Positions 47,108-57,274 of a stretch of DNA of 64,000 nt are shown in pieces; the stretch's first letter is position 1, and every line of letters begins with the position of its first letter. The notes beneath the pieces are model-generated. The model saw only the letters and a list, made by a program, of their open reading frames with translations. It was not told where the DNA came from and did not search any database. The stretch comes from a bacterium. GTDB lineage: Bacteria; Bacteroidota; Ignavibacteria; Kapaibacteriales; UBA7675. Location: assembly GCA_030430495.1 (NCBI GenBank), contig JAUIKM010000005.1, forward strand, positions 150,670-214,669. The letters run 5' to 3'. The position numbers and the translations under genes were made by a program.

Positions 47108-47659
47108 ATGGAAAAACCACAATCCTATTGCGCAGCGGTGGCGGCGATGAGCGCGCCGAACCCACACATTGAATACCACGATCGCGAGTACGGTTTTCCG
47201 TTGCAGAGCGACGACGAACTGTTCGGGCGGCTCGTGCTGGAGATCAATCAGGCCGGGCTCTCCTGGACGACGATCCTGAACAAAAAGGACAACTTTTTCC
47301 GCGCATACGACAATTTCAACCTCGAACGAGTGGCCGGCTATGGCGAGGAGGATGTCAGGCGTTTGTTAAGCGATGCCGGTATTATTCGCAACAAACTCAA
47401 AATTGCCGCCGCCATTCACAATGCCGGGGTGATTCTGGATCTGCAGCGCGAGCATGGATCGTTCCGCAACTGGCTGGATGCGCAGCATCCGCTTGACAAG
47501 GCCGGGTGGGTTAAACTTTTCAAGAAGACATTCAAGTTCACCGGCGGTGAGATCACCAATGAGTTCCTGATGAGTACCGGCTATCTGCCGGGTGCGCACG
47601 TGCCCGAATGCCCGGTGTATCAGGAGATTCTGAGCCTTGGGCCGAAATGGCGTGAGTGA
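47108..47659 (+). CDS. DNA-3-methyladenine glycosylase I family (Tag-like)
   Basis: The 183-residue protein shows the Tag pattern: IEYHDREYGFPLQSDDELFGRLVLE, QAGLSWTTILNKKDNFRRAY-like helix, and the C-terminal FKFTGGEITNEFLMSTGYL. The family excises 3-methyladenine in base-excision repair. The N-terminal zinc Cys/His set is only partly present (one Cys, in SYCAAV) and the C terminus ends HVPECPVYQEI, as in a non-classical subgroup. In-frame starts at 47045 and 47084 also exist; 47108 is the best guess. Confidence 0.8.
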   Translation: MEKPQSYCAAVAAMSAPNPHIEYHDREYGFPLQSDDELFGRLVLEINQAGLSWTTILNKKDNFFRAYDNFNLERVAGYGEEDVRRLLSDAGIIRNKLKIAAAIHNAGVILDLQREHGSFRNWLDAQHPLDKAGWVKLFKKTFKFTGGEITNEFLMSTGYLPGAHVPECPVYQEILSLGPKWRE

Positions 47660-47789
47660 AGTTTTTCGAAACTGCGGTTTGCCTTGTTGAAGCAGTTAGT
47701 TTAAGGCAGTCTGAGATTAAGCTCACGCTACAGAACGTGTGTGCCGAGGGGAACAGCACCCGGGAAGGAACGGGACGCCTTGTTAAACA

Positions 47790-48590
47790 CTAGTTGCGCG
47801 CCCACACCTGGACGACACGGGGAATGCTCATGAACGTGGTTTCGTCACGCGCCACTTCGTAGAGCTGCGCAAGTGTTCTGTTGACTTCCTCTTCGTCGGC
47901 CAGACCGGCCTCGACAACTGAAGCTGCAATATTTTCGAGCGTGAGCGGCGAAAGCAGTTTAACCTCGCCCGTATAACCGCAGGGCTGGACAATCCTGACG
48001 CGAATATCTGAAAATCCCGCTTCGCGCAGAAGTCCGGGCAACTCGGCGCCGATGTCGGGATTTGCGCCGCGCCGTCGTGCCGTGGCGCTGAACAGGCGAA
48101 CGTAGGTTTCGTGTGCGGGATGCGGCGGATGACAAAAGTGGGCGCGGAAGTCGGTGTCCTCGGCGGCGAACGTCGCTCCGGGTTTGAGGAATTTGCGCAT
48201 CTGTCGCAGCGCCGCAAGGGGATCCGGCAGATGTGAGAGAACAAAACGCGCGTAGAGAAAATCGAAGTCGGCCGGGCCGCCACTGGTGCAAAAATCGTGC
48301 AGCTGAAACTCGACATTGGACAGGCCGGCCTGCTGCGCCTCACTCCGCGCCAGGGCCAGTTTTTCCGCGTCGACATCCATGCCTACCACGCGGGCGGCCT
48401 CACCCAGTTTGCGGGCGAGATCGCAGCTGACATCGCCGCCGCCGCAACCGGCGTCGAGGCAGGCCCAGTCGGGCTGCAGGCCAATCCGATCGAACAGTTC
48501 GGCAGTCGTAGGCCGCATGACGCGGGAAAGCAGGCGGAGGCGTTCGCGGCCCGGCGCGCCGCCCTGAATGATATATGTGTCGGCAGTCAT
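47790..48590 (-). CDS. Class I SAM-dependent methyltransferase
   Basis: The 266-residue protein has the SAM-binding loop CLDAGCGGGDVSCDLA (about 43-58), acidic residue in VVGMDVDAEKL, motif DFDFLYARFVLSHLPDP and a variable C-terminal substrate domain. The substrate is unknown. The ATG at 48590 was chosen because the upstream extension to 48647 is unconserved. It is a single gene. Confidence 0.85.
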   Translation of the reverse strand: MTADTYIIQGGAPGRERLRLLSRVMRPTTAELFDRIGLQPDWACLDAGCGGGDVSCDLARKLGEAARVVGMDVDAEKLALARSEAQQAGLSNVEFQLHDFCTSGGPADFDFLYARFVLSHLPDPLAALRQMRKFLKPGATFAAEDTDFRAHFCHPPHPAHETYVRLFSATARRRGANPDIGAELPGLLREAGFSDIRVRIVQPCGYTGEVKLLSPLTLENIAASVVEAGLADEEEVNRTLAQLYEVARDETTFMSIPRVVQVWARN

Positions 48591-48820
48591 ATTATGTCCG
48601 GAGAGAAGATGAGCAGAGCGAGTTCTCAGCGCCGCAAATATCCGCAAAGTCGGACAAAAATCAAGGCGGCGGATGCGGGAAGCGATTGATACGGCATCCG
48701 TTCAGCAGCTACACACGAGCGTTTACCTGCGTTGCGCCTGACGCCCGGTGTCTGTCTTCAGCAAGCTGATTGCCGGCATGGCATTGATGAAGTGACGCAC
48801 GTGGACCTCAACTACTCGCC

Positions 48821-50887
48821 TCACAGCTCACTCAACATCTTCGCCAGATCACTTCCGCCTTCCAGTTCCAGCTTGCGGCGGATGCGATAGCGGTACGTTT
48901 CCACTGTGCGCGGAGACACGTTCATGATGCGGCAGATGTCTTTGCTCACCGTGCCGCGTCTGATCAGTGCGCAGACTTTGCGCTCCGTTTCAGACAGGGC
49001 GGGGAAGCGCTCAGACAAGCTGTGCAGGAAGTCGTGTTCCACCTGGTCGATGTCTGCCGCAGTGTTGTTGCTGTCGACCGCTGCCATGACGTCGTCAATC
49101 TCGATTGAAATCGATTTGACGCTGTTTAACAAATCGGGAGGCGCCAGTGAGTGCATGCCTCGCAGCCGTGACGCCCAGCTCGGGATGAGGAGTTGCAGGC
49201 GTTCCAGTTTTGTGTTTGCACTTTGCAGTTGCAGTTCAGCGTTTTTGTGAGCTTTAAGGCTCGTATCAAGCGCGCTCTGCGCTGTGTCGCGCTCGCGGCG
49301 AAGTCGTTCAAACTCGCGCTGGTTGATTTTGCGCGCTACAATGTCGTTGTTGCGCCGCGAATAGCGCGCCTCGGTCAGTTGTTTAAGTTCGGCGGCGCAG
49401 TCCAACGCCGACTTGTATGCGCCCATGGCTTTGTGTATCTCCATCAGCAGCTCATAGTGTGTCTTCAGATGCCCTTCAAGTTTAAAGCTTATGCAAATCT
49501 GCTCGGCTTCATTCATCAGCCCAAGCGCTTCGCTGTGCCGGCCTTCGTCGTGGAGGAGCTCGGCCTTCATGTGAAGTGCATTGACGATGAGGTAACGCAG
49601 CTGGAGGTTGCGGGCTACTTCCAGCGCTGTTTCGGCCGCTTCAATTGCTTCTTTGTACATCCGCAGTTGTTTGCACACGATGGCAATCGAAAGGCACGTT
49701 TGGGCGTGATATCCGGTACGTGTGAATTTATGTTTAAACTCCAGGGCGCGCACCAGATATTCGTGCAGCCGGCGGTAGTCATCTTCGGTCCAACACTCGG
49801 CTGTTAACATATTGGTGAGAGTGACGATGTTTTTGGGCAGCGGTTCGAGTTTCAACATTATGTGAACGCTCTTGCGCAGAGCTTCGTGTCCTTTTTCTAT
49901 TTCATTGAATTCCAGGCAGGTAATTCCGAGGTCGCCGTACACCACCGCAAGTGAATGCATGTCGCCCAGCTGCAGGTAGATGGACTCTGCGCGCTGCAGG
50001 AATTCCGTCAGGTTGTTGAAGTCGCCATAGTACAAGGAGCGCGATCCGAGTTCAACGCAGTATCCCGCTTCAACCCACGCAAAACCGCCAAGCCTGGACT
50101 GTTCCAGGCCGGCCAGCAGGACCTCGATCTGTTCGTCGAGTTCACCCAGAAACAAATGTGAAAAACCCATCTGCCAGCAGACCACGGCCTGTGTACGCCT
50201 GTCGTCTATCGCCGCGGCGTGTTGCTGTGAGATGCGGTAGTGTTTAATCGCCTCTTTGTAGTTGCGGGCCACATAGTGCGGTTCCGCCAGCGCCATGTGA
50301 GCATATGCCAACTCGGCATCACTCTTGCATTCGCTTAACAGGTCAAGCGCTTCATCCTGGTATTGCTGTGCGTCGTCCGTATTTCCCTGGCGAATATTGA
50401 TGGTGGCCCGTGCACACAGCAGCCTGAGTCTGGTTGGCTGTTGTTTAAGCAACTCGGAAAGATGGTGCGCGCGTTCAATGGCCTGCATCGACTCCGTCAG
50501 TCGACCAAACTGACGATGGTGTTGCCCAAGTTCTTCCAACGCAAGGCACAGTTCGCGCGGGGCATTGCACTCTTCAAACAGGTGAACCGCTTCGAGCAGC
50601 TCGGCTGGTTCACCTGTCGGGACTCCCGTTAACTTGCGGCTTTCGGCATAGGCGGCCAGCGCCTGCGCCAGCAAGAGTTTGTATTCGCGAATTTTTGCAC
50701 TGCCGGTGTCGGTTTTGTTTAACAGTTCGCGGGCGTGTTGTTTGGTTTCGTCGGCCAGCGCCTGTGCCTCGCGGCTGTCATAGGGTGCCAGCGTGTATAC
50801 CAGTTCGGCAAGCGCAGCAATTTTCCGGCGGCCGCTGGCGTAGGATACTTTGTGACGCAGTTTTTCCAGGCGTTCTAGTCGTTGCAT
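48821..50887 (-). CDS. TPR-rich transcription regulator with LuxR-type HTH
   Basis: The 688-residue protein is mostly helical tetratricopeptide-like repeats (about 60-520; for example ALEELGQHHRQFGRLTESMQ, AVVYGDLGITCLEFNEIEKG). A coiled coil (about 535-600) and a C-terminal HTH follow: LSETERKVCALIRRGTVSKDICRIMNVSPRTVETYR. No membrane segment or receiver is present, so it is probably a cytoplasmic sensor using TPRs for protein binding. The ATG at 50887 was chosen; the ORF extension to 51058 runs into a dispersed repeat. Confidence 0.88.
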   Translation of the reverse strand: MQRLERLEKLRHKVSYASGRRKIAALAELVYTLAPYDSREAQALADETKQHARELLNKTDTGSAKIREYKLLLAQALAAYAESRKLTGVPTGEPAELLEAVHLFEECNAPRELCLALEELGQHHRQFGRLTESMQAIERAHHLSELLKQQPTRLRLLCARATINIRQGNTDDAQQYQDEALDLLSECKSDAELAYAHMALAEPHYVARNYKEAIKHYRISQQHAAAIDDRRTQAVVCWQMGFSHLFLGELDEQIEVLLAGLEQSRLGGFAWVEAGYCVELGSRSLYYGDFNNLTEFLQRAESIYLQLGDMHSLAVVYGDLGITCLEFNEIEKGHEALRKSVHIMLKLEPLPKNIVTLTNMLTAECWTEDDYRRLHEYLVRALEFKHKFTRTGYHAQTCLSIAIVCKQLRMYKEAIEAAETALEVARNLQLRYLIVNALHMKAELLHDEGRHSEALGLMNEAEQICISFKLEGHLKTHYELLMEIHKAMGAYKSALDCAAELKQLTEARYSRRNNDIVARKINQREFERLRRERDTAQSALDTSLKAHKNAELQLQSANTKLERLQLLIPSWASRLRGMHSLAPPDLLNSVKSISIEIDDVMAAVDSNNTAADIDQVEHDFLHSLSERFPALSETERKVCALIRRGTVSKDICRIMNVSPRTVETYRYRIRRKLELEGGSDLAKMLSEL

Positions 50888-51005
50888 GGTCGCATTCCGT
50901 TTCGGCGTCAAAATACACAATTTCCTCTCCGCCTCCACCGTGCGGCTGGAGCTCGCCTGTTCTTTATGCTGTGAGCGCGACCTTCCTGCTTGAGCATCGG
51001 CACTG

Positions 51006-51060
51006 TCTGAGCGCTTCGCCCCATTACATGTGGCTTGCTTTTTTTTCCTGTTTGTCATCG
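51006..51060 (-). repeat. Dispersed element, subgroup 1
   Basis: The plus strand reads GAGCGCTTCGCCCCATTACA, TGTGGCTTGC, a T-run and CTGTTTGTCATCGG. See the copies at 43151 and 57548. Confidence 0.75.
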
Positions 51061-51770
51061 GGATAGAATCCGACCGGCTGGAAATCTACGGGACAGCTGA
51101 AGCAATCTCAAGTGTGCATGCGCAAGTATCTGTGCCCGTTTGGAGCTGGAAGTCGCCCGTTCAACCACGTTGTTTGCTACGTTCAGTTTTTCAGGCGTGG
51201 ATAAGTTGCGGTTTAGACGTAGACTGGCACATGCCACGGAGCGCCGCATGCAACGCGCCGTGGCATGCCGGACTGACGTTTGCCCTACAAAAATCTGCAC
51301 TGGTTGCAGGGTGGGAGGAGTGCGTCTGGACGTGGTGGAAACTCGCGGTGGTGGCGGGGCGGGCGATGGGGCAGGCGGGCCCCTGAATCACCCAAAGCTG
51401 CGCCCAAAATTTTCAACCTGCCCGTTTAACACCCAACACCGCCCGCTCAGCCCATGAAACCGACCGTTGATAGCACCGGCGCAATTCACCTTTTGTGCCT
51501 CTCACCAAAAAAGTCTCGGGAATCCGTCCGAGCAATATACTCGTTCAAACGCGCCGTTTTTACACTTCTGCGGCCGGCTGTTGATCTTTAACGGATTGTG
51601 TCACCCGGCGCTGCTGGAGTGTGATTCTCAACCGTCCATGGCCGTCCCGAGAAAACGCGAAGACGAGGCCGGTACTCTTTGCCGCTCACTGCGCCGCCTT
51701 CCTGTACTGTTGCACGTGAATGCAGCCGGTACACGTTTGAACCCGGTAAGGCGTCTTAACTTTGCGCTGA

Positions 51771-51814
51771 CTTCGTGCTGACTTCGTGCTGACTTCGTGC
51801 TGACTTCGTGCTGA
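51771..51814. repeat. 11-bp tandem repeat
   Basis: Four perfect copies of CTTCGTGCTGA are preceded by a diverged fifth (CTTTGCGCTGA). The repeat is not in a gene. Confidence 0.9.
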
Positions 51815-52046
51815 TTTACACTCCTTGCAACACAGTCCTGGTGACTGTGAGTCCTCAACCGTTGTGCAGCTGACGCCGATTCGCTGTGCGATCTCTAAAC
51901 AGGCAATTTGCCACCTTCGCTCCTGGCTGCGGATGCAAGACCTTGTACAAATCCATTCTCGCCGTTGTTTTTACTTGAAACATTAACAGCTGCTGTCGCG
52001 ACAGCGAATATCGTCTTGACGACTCTTTGATGTAGATCTTCAAACC

Positions 52047-52104
52047 CGATGATTAACAAAAAGAAAAAAGCAAGCTGGAGAGAAACGACAGCGAAGCGCT
52101 CAGC
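52047..52104 (+). repeat. Dispersed element, subgroup 1 variant
   Basis: GATGATTAACAAAAAGAAAA, AAGCAAGCTGGAGAGAAACG, ACAGCGAAGCGCTCAG. It is almost identical to 46105-46156. Confidence 0.65.
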
Positions 52105-52167
52105 GCCAGGCCAAAAGTTGACAATCCAATCCGCAAACCGGAAGTCTCAGGTTCGTCATAAAACAAC

Positions 52168-52201
52168 AGAGCCCGCAGAACATAGTCGCTCTGCGGGCTG
52201 T
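52168..52201 (-). terminator. Rho-independent terminator
   Basis: On the minus strand AGCCCGCAGA pairs with TCTGCGGGCT around a 10-nt loop, followed by CTGTTGTTTT. It lies 32 bp past the stop of the large T9SS gene. Confidence 0.85.
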
Positions 52202-52231
52202 CCTTTGTTACGTGTGGAGTTTTGCTTCCTG

Positions 52232-55200
52232 CTAACGAATCAGCTTTAATATGCTGCTGCCGCTCAGAACCCGTCCAGCCTTATTGCGCGCGTTGATTCG
52301 GACAATATAGCTGCCCTGGGGTGGCAGGTCTCCGTCCGCGCCGATTTGCCACAGAATGTGCTGCTCGCCGGCCGTGAGATGTGGAAGTGTGATCCTGGCG
52401 ATATTGACTCCGCTCATGTCGAAAATTGAAATCTCGACATTCGCCGCCTCGTTTAACACAAAGCCAATGTCCGTCAGGTCCTGCGCCGGGTTGGGGCTGA
52501 TGTTGACATGCAGGCCGTCCTGCTCCGCGCTCTCGCCCCGCGGCGCTTTGCCGTCGCCTGACCACGATGCGCTCCTGGCCAGTTCTTCAATAATAGTGAC
52601 CGTGTACGTAGTCGAGCCGTTCGGGTTTTCCAGCATATATGTAAACGAATCCGGGAAGTCGTTGATGTTAACAGTGTACTCAAAGGATGACAATCGGATG
52701 TTTGGTCCGATCGTTGTATTGGACGCCAGGGTGACCGATCCGTATGTGCCCTGGGTGTATCCCGGAATCGTTTCCGGCACGTGGGTTTCGTAGGTGAAAA
52801 TAAACAGGGTGCTGACCGTCGACTGGGTGCTGAAACGCGTGATTGAGCGGGACTCGCCGCCCGGAAGTATAATCCAGTCGAATACGGATACCGCGTCGTC
52901 GCCCTTTCCGGCCGCATAGACGTGTTTGCCGTCGCCCGACACCGCAACCGCCGCGGCCTGTTTAAGTCCGTCCACGCCGCCCTCGCCGTCGCTTCTTCTG
53001 CCGGCTTTTGTGAGTTCGCCCGTGTTAAGGTCGCGTTTAAACTGCGTCAGGTCGTGGTCGGTCTCGGCCACGCTGTAAAGATAGGCGCCGTCCTTGCTGA
53101 GCGCCAGGTCGCTGACGCGGGCCAGCCCCTTGATGCCCGGAGCGCCGTCGCGAAGGCGGTCGATAAAACTCAGCGTGCCCGTGCTGGTCGAGCGACTGAA
53201 CATCGCTATGGCATTGTCGACTTTGCCGGCGACGTAGGCATATTTGGCGTCAGACGTAACCACAATCGACGACGCGCCCGCCAGGCCATTGATTCCGTCG
53301 ACGCCGTCCCTGTACCAATCGCGAAAAGTTAAACGGCCGTTTGTCAGGTCGCGTTCAAAATGTGCGATGGCATTGTCGGCATAACCCGCGGCATAAACGC
53401 AGGCGCCGTCGAGACTTACCGTGACGTCTATCGCTCCGTTCAGGCCGCGTACGCCGTCGATATTGTTCTTGTGGCGCTCCATATACTGCAGGCGTCCCGT
53501 CGCCGCGTCGCGCGCAAAAACAGACACCGCATCGCCGTTGTAGGAGGCCACATAAACATTGTCGCCCAGCGGGCTGACAGCTACGGCGCGCGGACGTTTC
53601 ATGCCCTGGACGCCGTTCTGGTTGTGTCGGTGATATTCAACAAAGCTGAGTTTTCCCGTTGTTGAATTGCGGTCGAACACCACGATCGAATTATCGCGGT
53701 TGGCGACGACGTACAAATGTTCGCCGTCGGGGCTGAAGTCCAGCGCCGCCGGGTAGCGCATACGAGTCACGCCATTGCGTCCATGGCGCATCCGTCCAAT
53801 GTAATCCAGTTCGCCGCTGATTGTGTCGCGCTTAAACATCGCAATCGAATTGTCCAGCCAACCGGCTGCATAGGCGTGTTTGCCGTCGGGGCTGACAACA
53901 ACGTCGGATACATTATTCAGCCCGCGCACGCCGTTGACGCGGTTCTTTTCCTGCTCGATAAATTCCAGCTGAGAGTTTTCGACAATTCCGGTTTGAACAG
54001 CCACAATGATCGCTCCCGTAGCCTGGCAATCAATCTTGTTTGTCACCGTGTAGTTTAACCGGACACATCCGGTGAAAAAGTAAGGGGCCGTGTAGCGCAC
54101 CTTTCCGTTGTTTGTAGTGACCGCGCTGCCGTGCAAAGGAGGATCAACCGAAAGCAAGGTCAGGTTTGCGCCGGCGTCGTTGGCCAGCACGTCAATTTCC
54201 ACTGAATTGCCATAGATGACCGACGCGTGATCCTGTGCCGCGAAGAGCACTGAGCTAACCGTGAAACTTGTTGTGCGAACTTCGCCGAGCGGCAGAGTTT
54301 CCGTGAGTGTTAAGTTGCCGCCCGCCAGGCTGTTAACTTTTGCGCTGGCGCAGGTTGTGTTCCCGCCGCTGACAATTTCCCCGTTAAACGCCGACCAGGA
54401 ATAACTGGCGCCGGGGACGGGGGTAAGCACGTGCACGTCGAATGCCGAACCGAGGCATACCGCACTGGGGCCGGTGACGCTTAACAGTACGTACAGCTCA
54501 AAAGCGCCGATGTCCGGAACCTCGAAACGTTCAACGCCGCGCTGGTCCAGGAGCGAGATGCCCGCCGTCGTGGAGCCGCCGAATGCCGGGCTGTTAACCC
54601 CGAGGGCGTGCGTGCGCCCGAAGCCGCCGTTGTACGCCGGCGCTTCCAGCTGTGCGTCGATGATGGTCGCCGATTCCAGCGCGCCCGCGTTCGGCGTTAC
54701 AACGCCGTTCGGGTCGCCGTAGCGGTCGCCCGTTGTGTTGTTGACAAAGTTGTACTGGCCGACGGTGCCGATCAGGTTGTAGCCCTGCGAGCTGACAATT
54801 GCGCCGATGTCCGGGCATTCGCCGCCGCGGTCTGTGTTGCCGGCAATGAGGTTGGAGGTAAACACATCCGTCGCCGCCCACAGACCACCGCCGTCGCCGC
54901 CGCCGCTGTTGTTCGCGTCGGCGATATTGCCCGTGAAGGTACATGATGCGATGTCGACTCCCGGCGAGCTGCTGTACATGCCGCCGCCGAGACTGTCGGC
55001 TTCATTGCCGGAAAAGGTGCAGTTAAACACGTCGAGCAGGGAAGCCGTCGCGGCAATACCGCCGCCGTTTAGTGCGCTTGTGTTGTCGATAAAACTCGTG
55101 TTCGTGATGAGCGTCGGGCCGCCGGTGTGCATGAGCCCGCCGCCGCTGCCGCCGCGTGCGATGTTGCCGTCGAATTCGCAGTTGTTAACCGTCAGCGTGC

Positions 55201-57274
55201 CGTTGACTTTTTTAATGCCGCCGCCCTCGAAGTTCGATCGATTGTTCGCGAAGGTTGTGTTGTACACGTCCAGCGTGCCGTTGTACTGAAAAATGCCGCC
55301 GCCGGATATGCCGCTGGCCGCGCGATTGTTAACAAAAGTGCAGGATGTGACCAGCATCGTGCCGTTCTGCAGATAGATGCCCGCGCCTTCGGCGCTGCAG
55401 GCGTTGTCCTCGAACAGCACGCTGTTGCAGGTGACGTTGTGAGCTGCGTCGTTTGTAAAAGCGAATGCGCCGCCGCGGTCCACGCTGCCGTTGGTCACTA
55501 TCTCGCTGTCGGTAAACGTCGCCCGAATGGCCGTGTTGAAAAAGATCGCGCCACCCGTCAGGGCGTGGCCGCCGCAGATGGACGAGTTGTTGAAGCTTAG
55601 GTTGCCGCTGTTTAAGTAGATCGCCCCGCCGAAGGCCGCGGCCGTACTGCCGTAAATGCTTGTCGCGAAAATGTTGAGTGCGCCGCTGTTTAAGTAGATC
55701 GCCCCGCCGTTGCCCGCGGCCGAGCTGTTGGTGACGGTGCACGAGGTGATCGTTACGGGCCAGGTGGACTCGCTGAAGAAAACGCCGCCGTGGGTGGCCG
55801 TGGCGCGGTTGTCGGCAAAGGTGCAGGACGCGAACGTCACGGCCTGTGCGGCTACGCCTATGTAAACAGCTCCGCCGCCGACCGTGCCGGTCGTGTGCCC
55901 CTCAAACGTGCAATTTTCAATCAGCGCGCTGTGGCAACCGGATATTCGCATGGCTCCGCCGGTCTTGGTTGACCAGTTGTCTTCCAGCGTGCAGCCTGTC
56001 ATCCGAAGATTCAAAGGCGAGCCGTTAACAAAAACGGCGCCGCCCCAGCCCGAGATTGCATTGCCGGCCAGCCGGTTGTTGATAAAATTGCAGTCGACCA
56101 GCGAGACACTGCCGCCCGCATTAAAATCCGCAATCTCGATTGCCCCGCTCGATTGTCCGGCGGAGTTGTCGCGGAATTCACAGTTTTCAATGTCAATCGC
56201 GCTGGCCTTGCCTCTGATTTTGACGGCTCCGGCATAATACCTCACCGAGTTGTTGGCGAATGTGCTGTTGCGCAGCATCAGCGAACAGCCTTCCTGTCCG
56301 CCCATGTCGAACTCAATCGCTCCGGAAACGTTTACGCCGACTGTGTTGTATACTTCGCAGCCGTCAATTGTGACGTCCATCAATCCTACCGAGCTGCTGC
56401 CGAAGGTGAAGACAGTGTTGTTAATTGCCGTATTCTGTGAAGTCGAAACGCAGTCGATCATTGTAACGATAGTGTGCGTGGTCCGCGCCTGAATATACAG
56501 CCCCACTCCTCCGCTATAGCCGCTGTTGTCCCAGAAGGTGCAGGAAGCTAACGTTACCGGTGCGTCTTTAATGTATCCGCCGGCGCCATAGCTGTGCGAG
56601 CCGTTATCGAAGAATCGACTGTGCCTGAGTTCTACCGAGCCGCCTTCAACAAACATGCCGCCGCCTTCAGGGTAGTCAGTGTTGCCGTTGTGCCTGAACG
56701 TACAGCTCGTCGCGAATAGATTCACATTCTCCGCATAGATTCCGCCGCCGTAGTCATAGACGTCATTGCCGTTGAAGTCGCAGCCGTACAGACTGATGTT
56801 GCCTTGTCTGATGTAAATCGCCCCGCCTTCGGAGGGCGCATAGTTGTTGGCGAAGGTGCAGTTTTCAGCCCTGATATTCCCGTAGTTTACGATCAGTGCG
56901 CCGCCGCCCGGTGATCCTAGCGCCAGGCCGTGTTGCAACGTCAGTCCGCAGAGCGTCACCGTCGCGTGCGTCACGAGAAATATCCTCGAATTGTCATCGC
57001 CGTCGATCGCCGCATGCGAATTTGTTTGCGCCCGGATGGTCAGGTTGGTCGTAATTGCAATGCCCGTTCCCGCGAGCACGACGGTCGAAGTTGTTGTGAT
57101 GGTGATGACGTCGCCGTTCTGGGACTGGCCGATTTCATAGCGCAGGGTGCCGGGTTGTCCGTTGTCCAGGTGGCTGTCGACCGTTCTGTTTGCTGCGCTG
57201 CTTGTCGTGGTGCTTATGCACAGGCCAAGCAAAAGGAGCATCAGGCTGTAGAGCGGAGTCTTTCGTGTAGTCAC
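52232..57274 (-). CDS. Giant secreted beta-helix/propeller protein with T9SS sorting domain
   Basis: The 1680-residue protein has a signal peptide (1-28). A long right-handed beta-helix (about 30-900) follows, with dozens of C-x-F-x-x-N-x-A and GGAIY motifs, as in polymorphic outer-membrane proteins. Then come an Ig-like segment (about 930-1010), a cadherin-like domain (about 1012-1085), and seven lactonase-type propeller repeats of the form VSPDGKHAYAAG (about 1110-1450). The C-terminal sorting domain begins near VNISPNPAQDLTDIGF. It should be surface-attached or released by T9SS, as an adhesin or enzyme of unknown target. The start is GTG, with GAGG seven bases upstream. Confidence 0.85.
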   Translation of the reverse strand: MTTRKTPLYSLMLLLLGLCISTTTSSAANRTVDSHLDNGQPGTLRYEIGQSQNGDVITITTTSTVVLAGTGIAITTNLTIRAQTNSHAAIDGDDNSRIFLVTHATVTLCGLTLQHGLALGSPGGGALIVNYGNIRAENCTFANNYAPSEGGAIYIRQGNISLYGCDFNGNDVYDYGGGIYAENVNLFATSCTFRHNGNTDYPEGGGMFVEGGSVELRHSRFFDNGSHSYGAGGYIKDAPVTLASCTFWDNSGYSGGVGLYIQARTTHTIVTMIDCVSTSQNTAINNTVFTFGSSSVGLMDVTIDGCEVYNTVGVNVSGAIEFDMGGQEGCSLMLRNSTFANNSVRYYAGAVKIRGKASAIDIENCEFRDNSAGQSSGAIEIADFNAGGSVSLVDCNFINNRLAGNAISGWGGAVFVNGSPLNLRMTGCTLEDNWSTKTGGAMRISGCHSALIENCTFEGHTTGTVGGGAVYIGVAAQAVTFASCTFADNRATATHGGVFFSESTWPVTITSCTVTNSSAAGNGGAIYLNSGALNIFATSIYGSTAAAFGGAIYLNSGNLSFNNSSICGGHALTGGAIFFNTAIRATFTDSEIVTNGSVDRGGAFAFTNDAAHNVTCNSVLFEDNACSAEGAGIYLQNGTMLVTSCTFVNNRAASGISGGGIFQYNGTLDVYNTTFANNRSNFEGGGIKKVNGTLTVNNCEFDGNIARGGSGGGLMHTGGPTLITNTSFIDNTSALNGGGIAATASLLDVFNCTFSGNEADSLGGGMYSSSPGVDIASCTFTGNIADANNSGGGDGGGLWAATDVFTSNLIAGNTDRGGECPDIGAIVSSQGYNLIGTVGQYNFVNNTTGDRYGDPNGVVTPNAGALESATIIDAQLEAPAYNGGFGRTHALGVNSPAFGGSTTAGISLLDQRGVERFEVPDIGAFELYVLLSVTGPSAVCLGSAFDVHVLTPVPGASYSWSAFNGEIVSGGNTTCASAKVNSLAGGNLTLTETLPLGEVRTTSFTVSSVLFAAQDHASVIYGNSVEIDVLANDAGANLTLLSVDPPLHGSAVTTNNGKVRYTAPYFFTGCVRLNYTVTNKIDCQATGAIIVAVQTGIVENSQLEFIEQEKNRVNGVRGLNNVSDVVVSPDGKHAYAAGWLDNSIAMFKRDTISGELDYIGRMRHGRNGVTRMRYPAALDFSPDGEHLYVVANRDNSIVVFDRNSTTGKLSFVEYHRHNQNGVQGMKRPRAVAVSPLGDNVYVASYNGDAVSVFARDAATGRLQYMERHKNNIDGVRGLNGAIDVTVSLDGACVYAAGYADNAIAHFERDLTNGRLTFRDWYRDGVDGINGLAGASSIVVTSDAKYAYVAGKVDNAIAMFSRSTSTGTLSFIDRLRDGAPGIKGLARVSDLALSKDGAYLYSVAETDHDLTQFKRDLNTGELTKAGRRSDGEGGVDGLKQAAAVAVSGDGKHVYAAGKGDDAVSVFDWIILPGGESRSITRFSTQSTVSTLFIFTYETHVPETIPGYTQGTYGSVTLASNTTIGPNIRLSSFEYTVNINDFPDSFTYMLENPNGSTTYTVTIIEELARSASWSGDGKAPRGESAEQDGLHVNISPNPAQDLTDIGFVLNEAANVEISIFDMSGVNIARITLPHLTAGEQHILWQIGADGDLPPQGSYIVRINARNKAGRVLSGSSILKLIR

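Larger units (their letters stand above)
50888..52231. other. Long intergenic with repeats
   Basis: The 1.34-kb stretch has no credible gene. It holds a subgroup-1 element (51006-51060), a G-rich tract (51310-51390), an 11-bp tandem repeat (51771-51814), another element (52047-52104) and the terminator of the large T9SS gene (52168-52201). A segment at 51168-51215 resembles the direct repeats near 61605 and 63903. Confidence 0.5.

Noticed and set aside
50888..51058. N-terminal extension of the TPR-LuxR regulator
   Set aside because: The extension is translated dispersed-repeat sequence; the ATG at 50887 is preferred.
51168..51215. Third copy of the 61605/63903 direct repeat
   Set aside because: Only the first 45 bp or so resemble it, too little to call a full copy.
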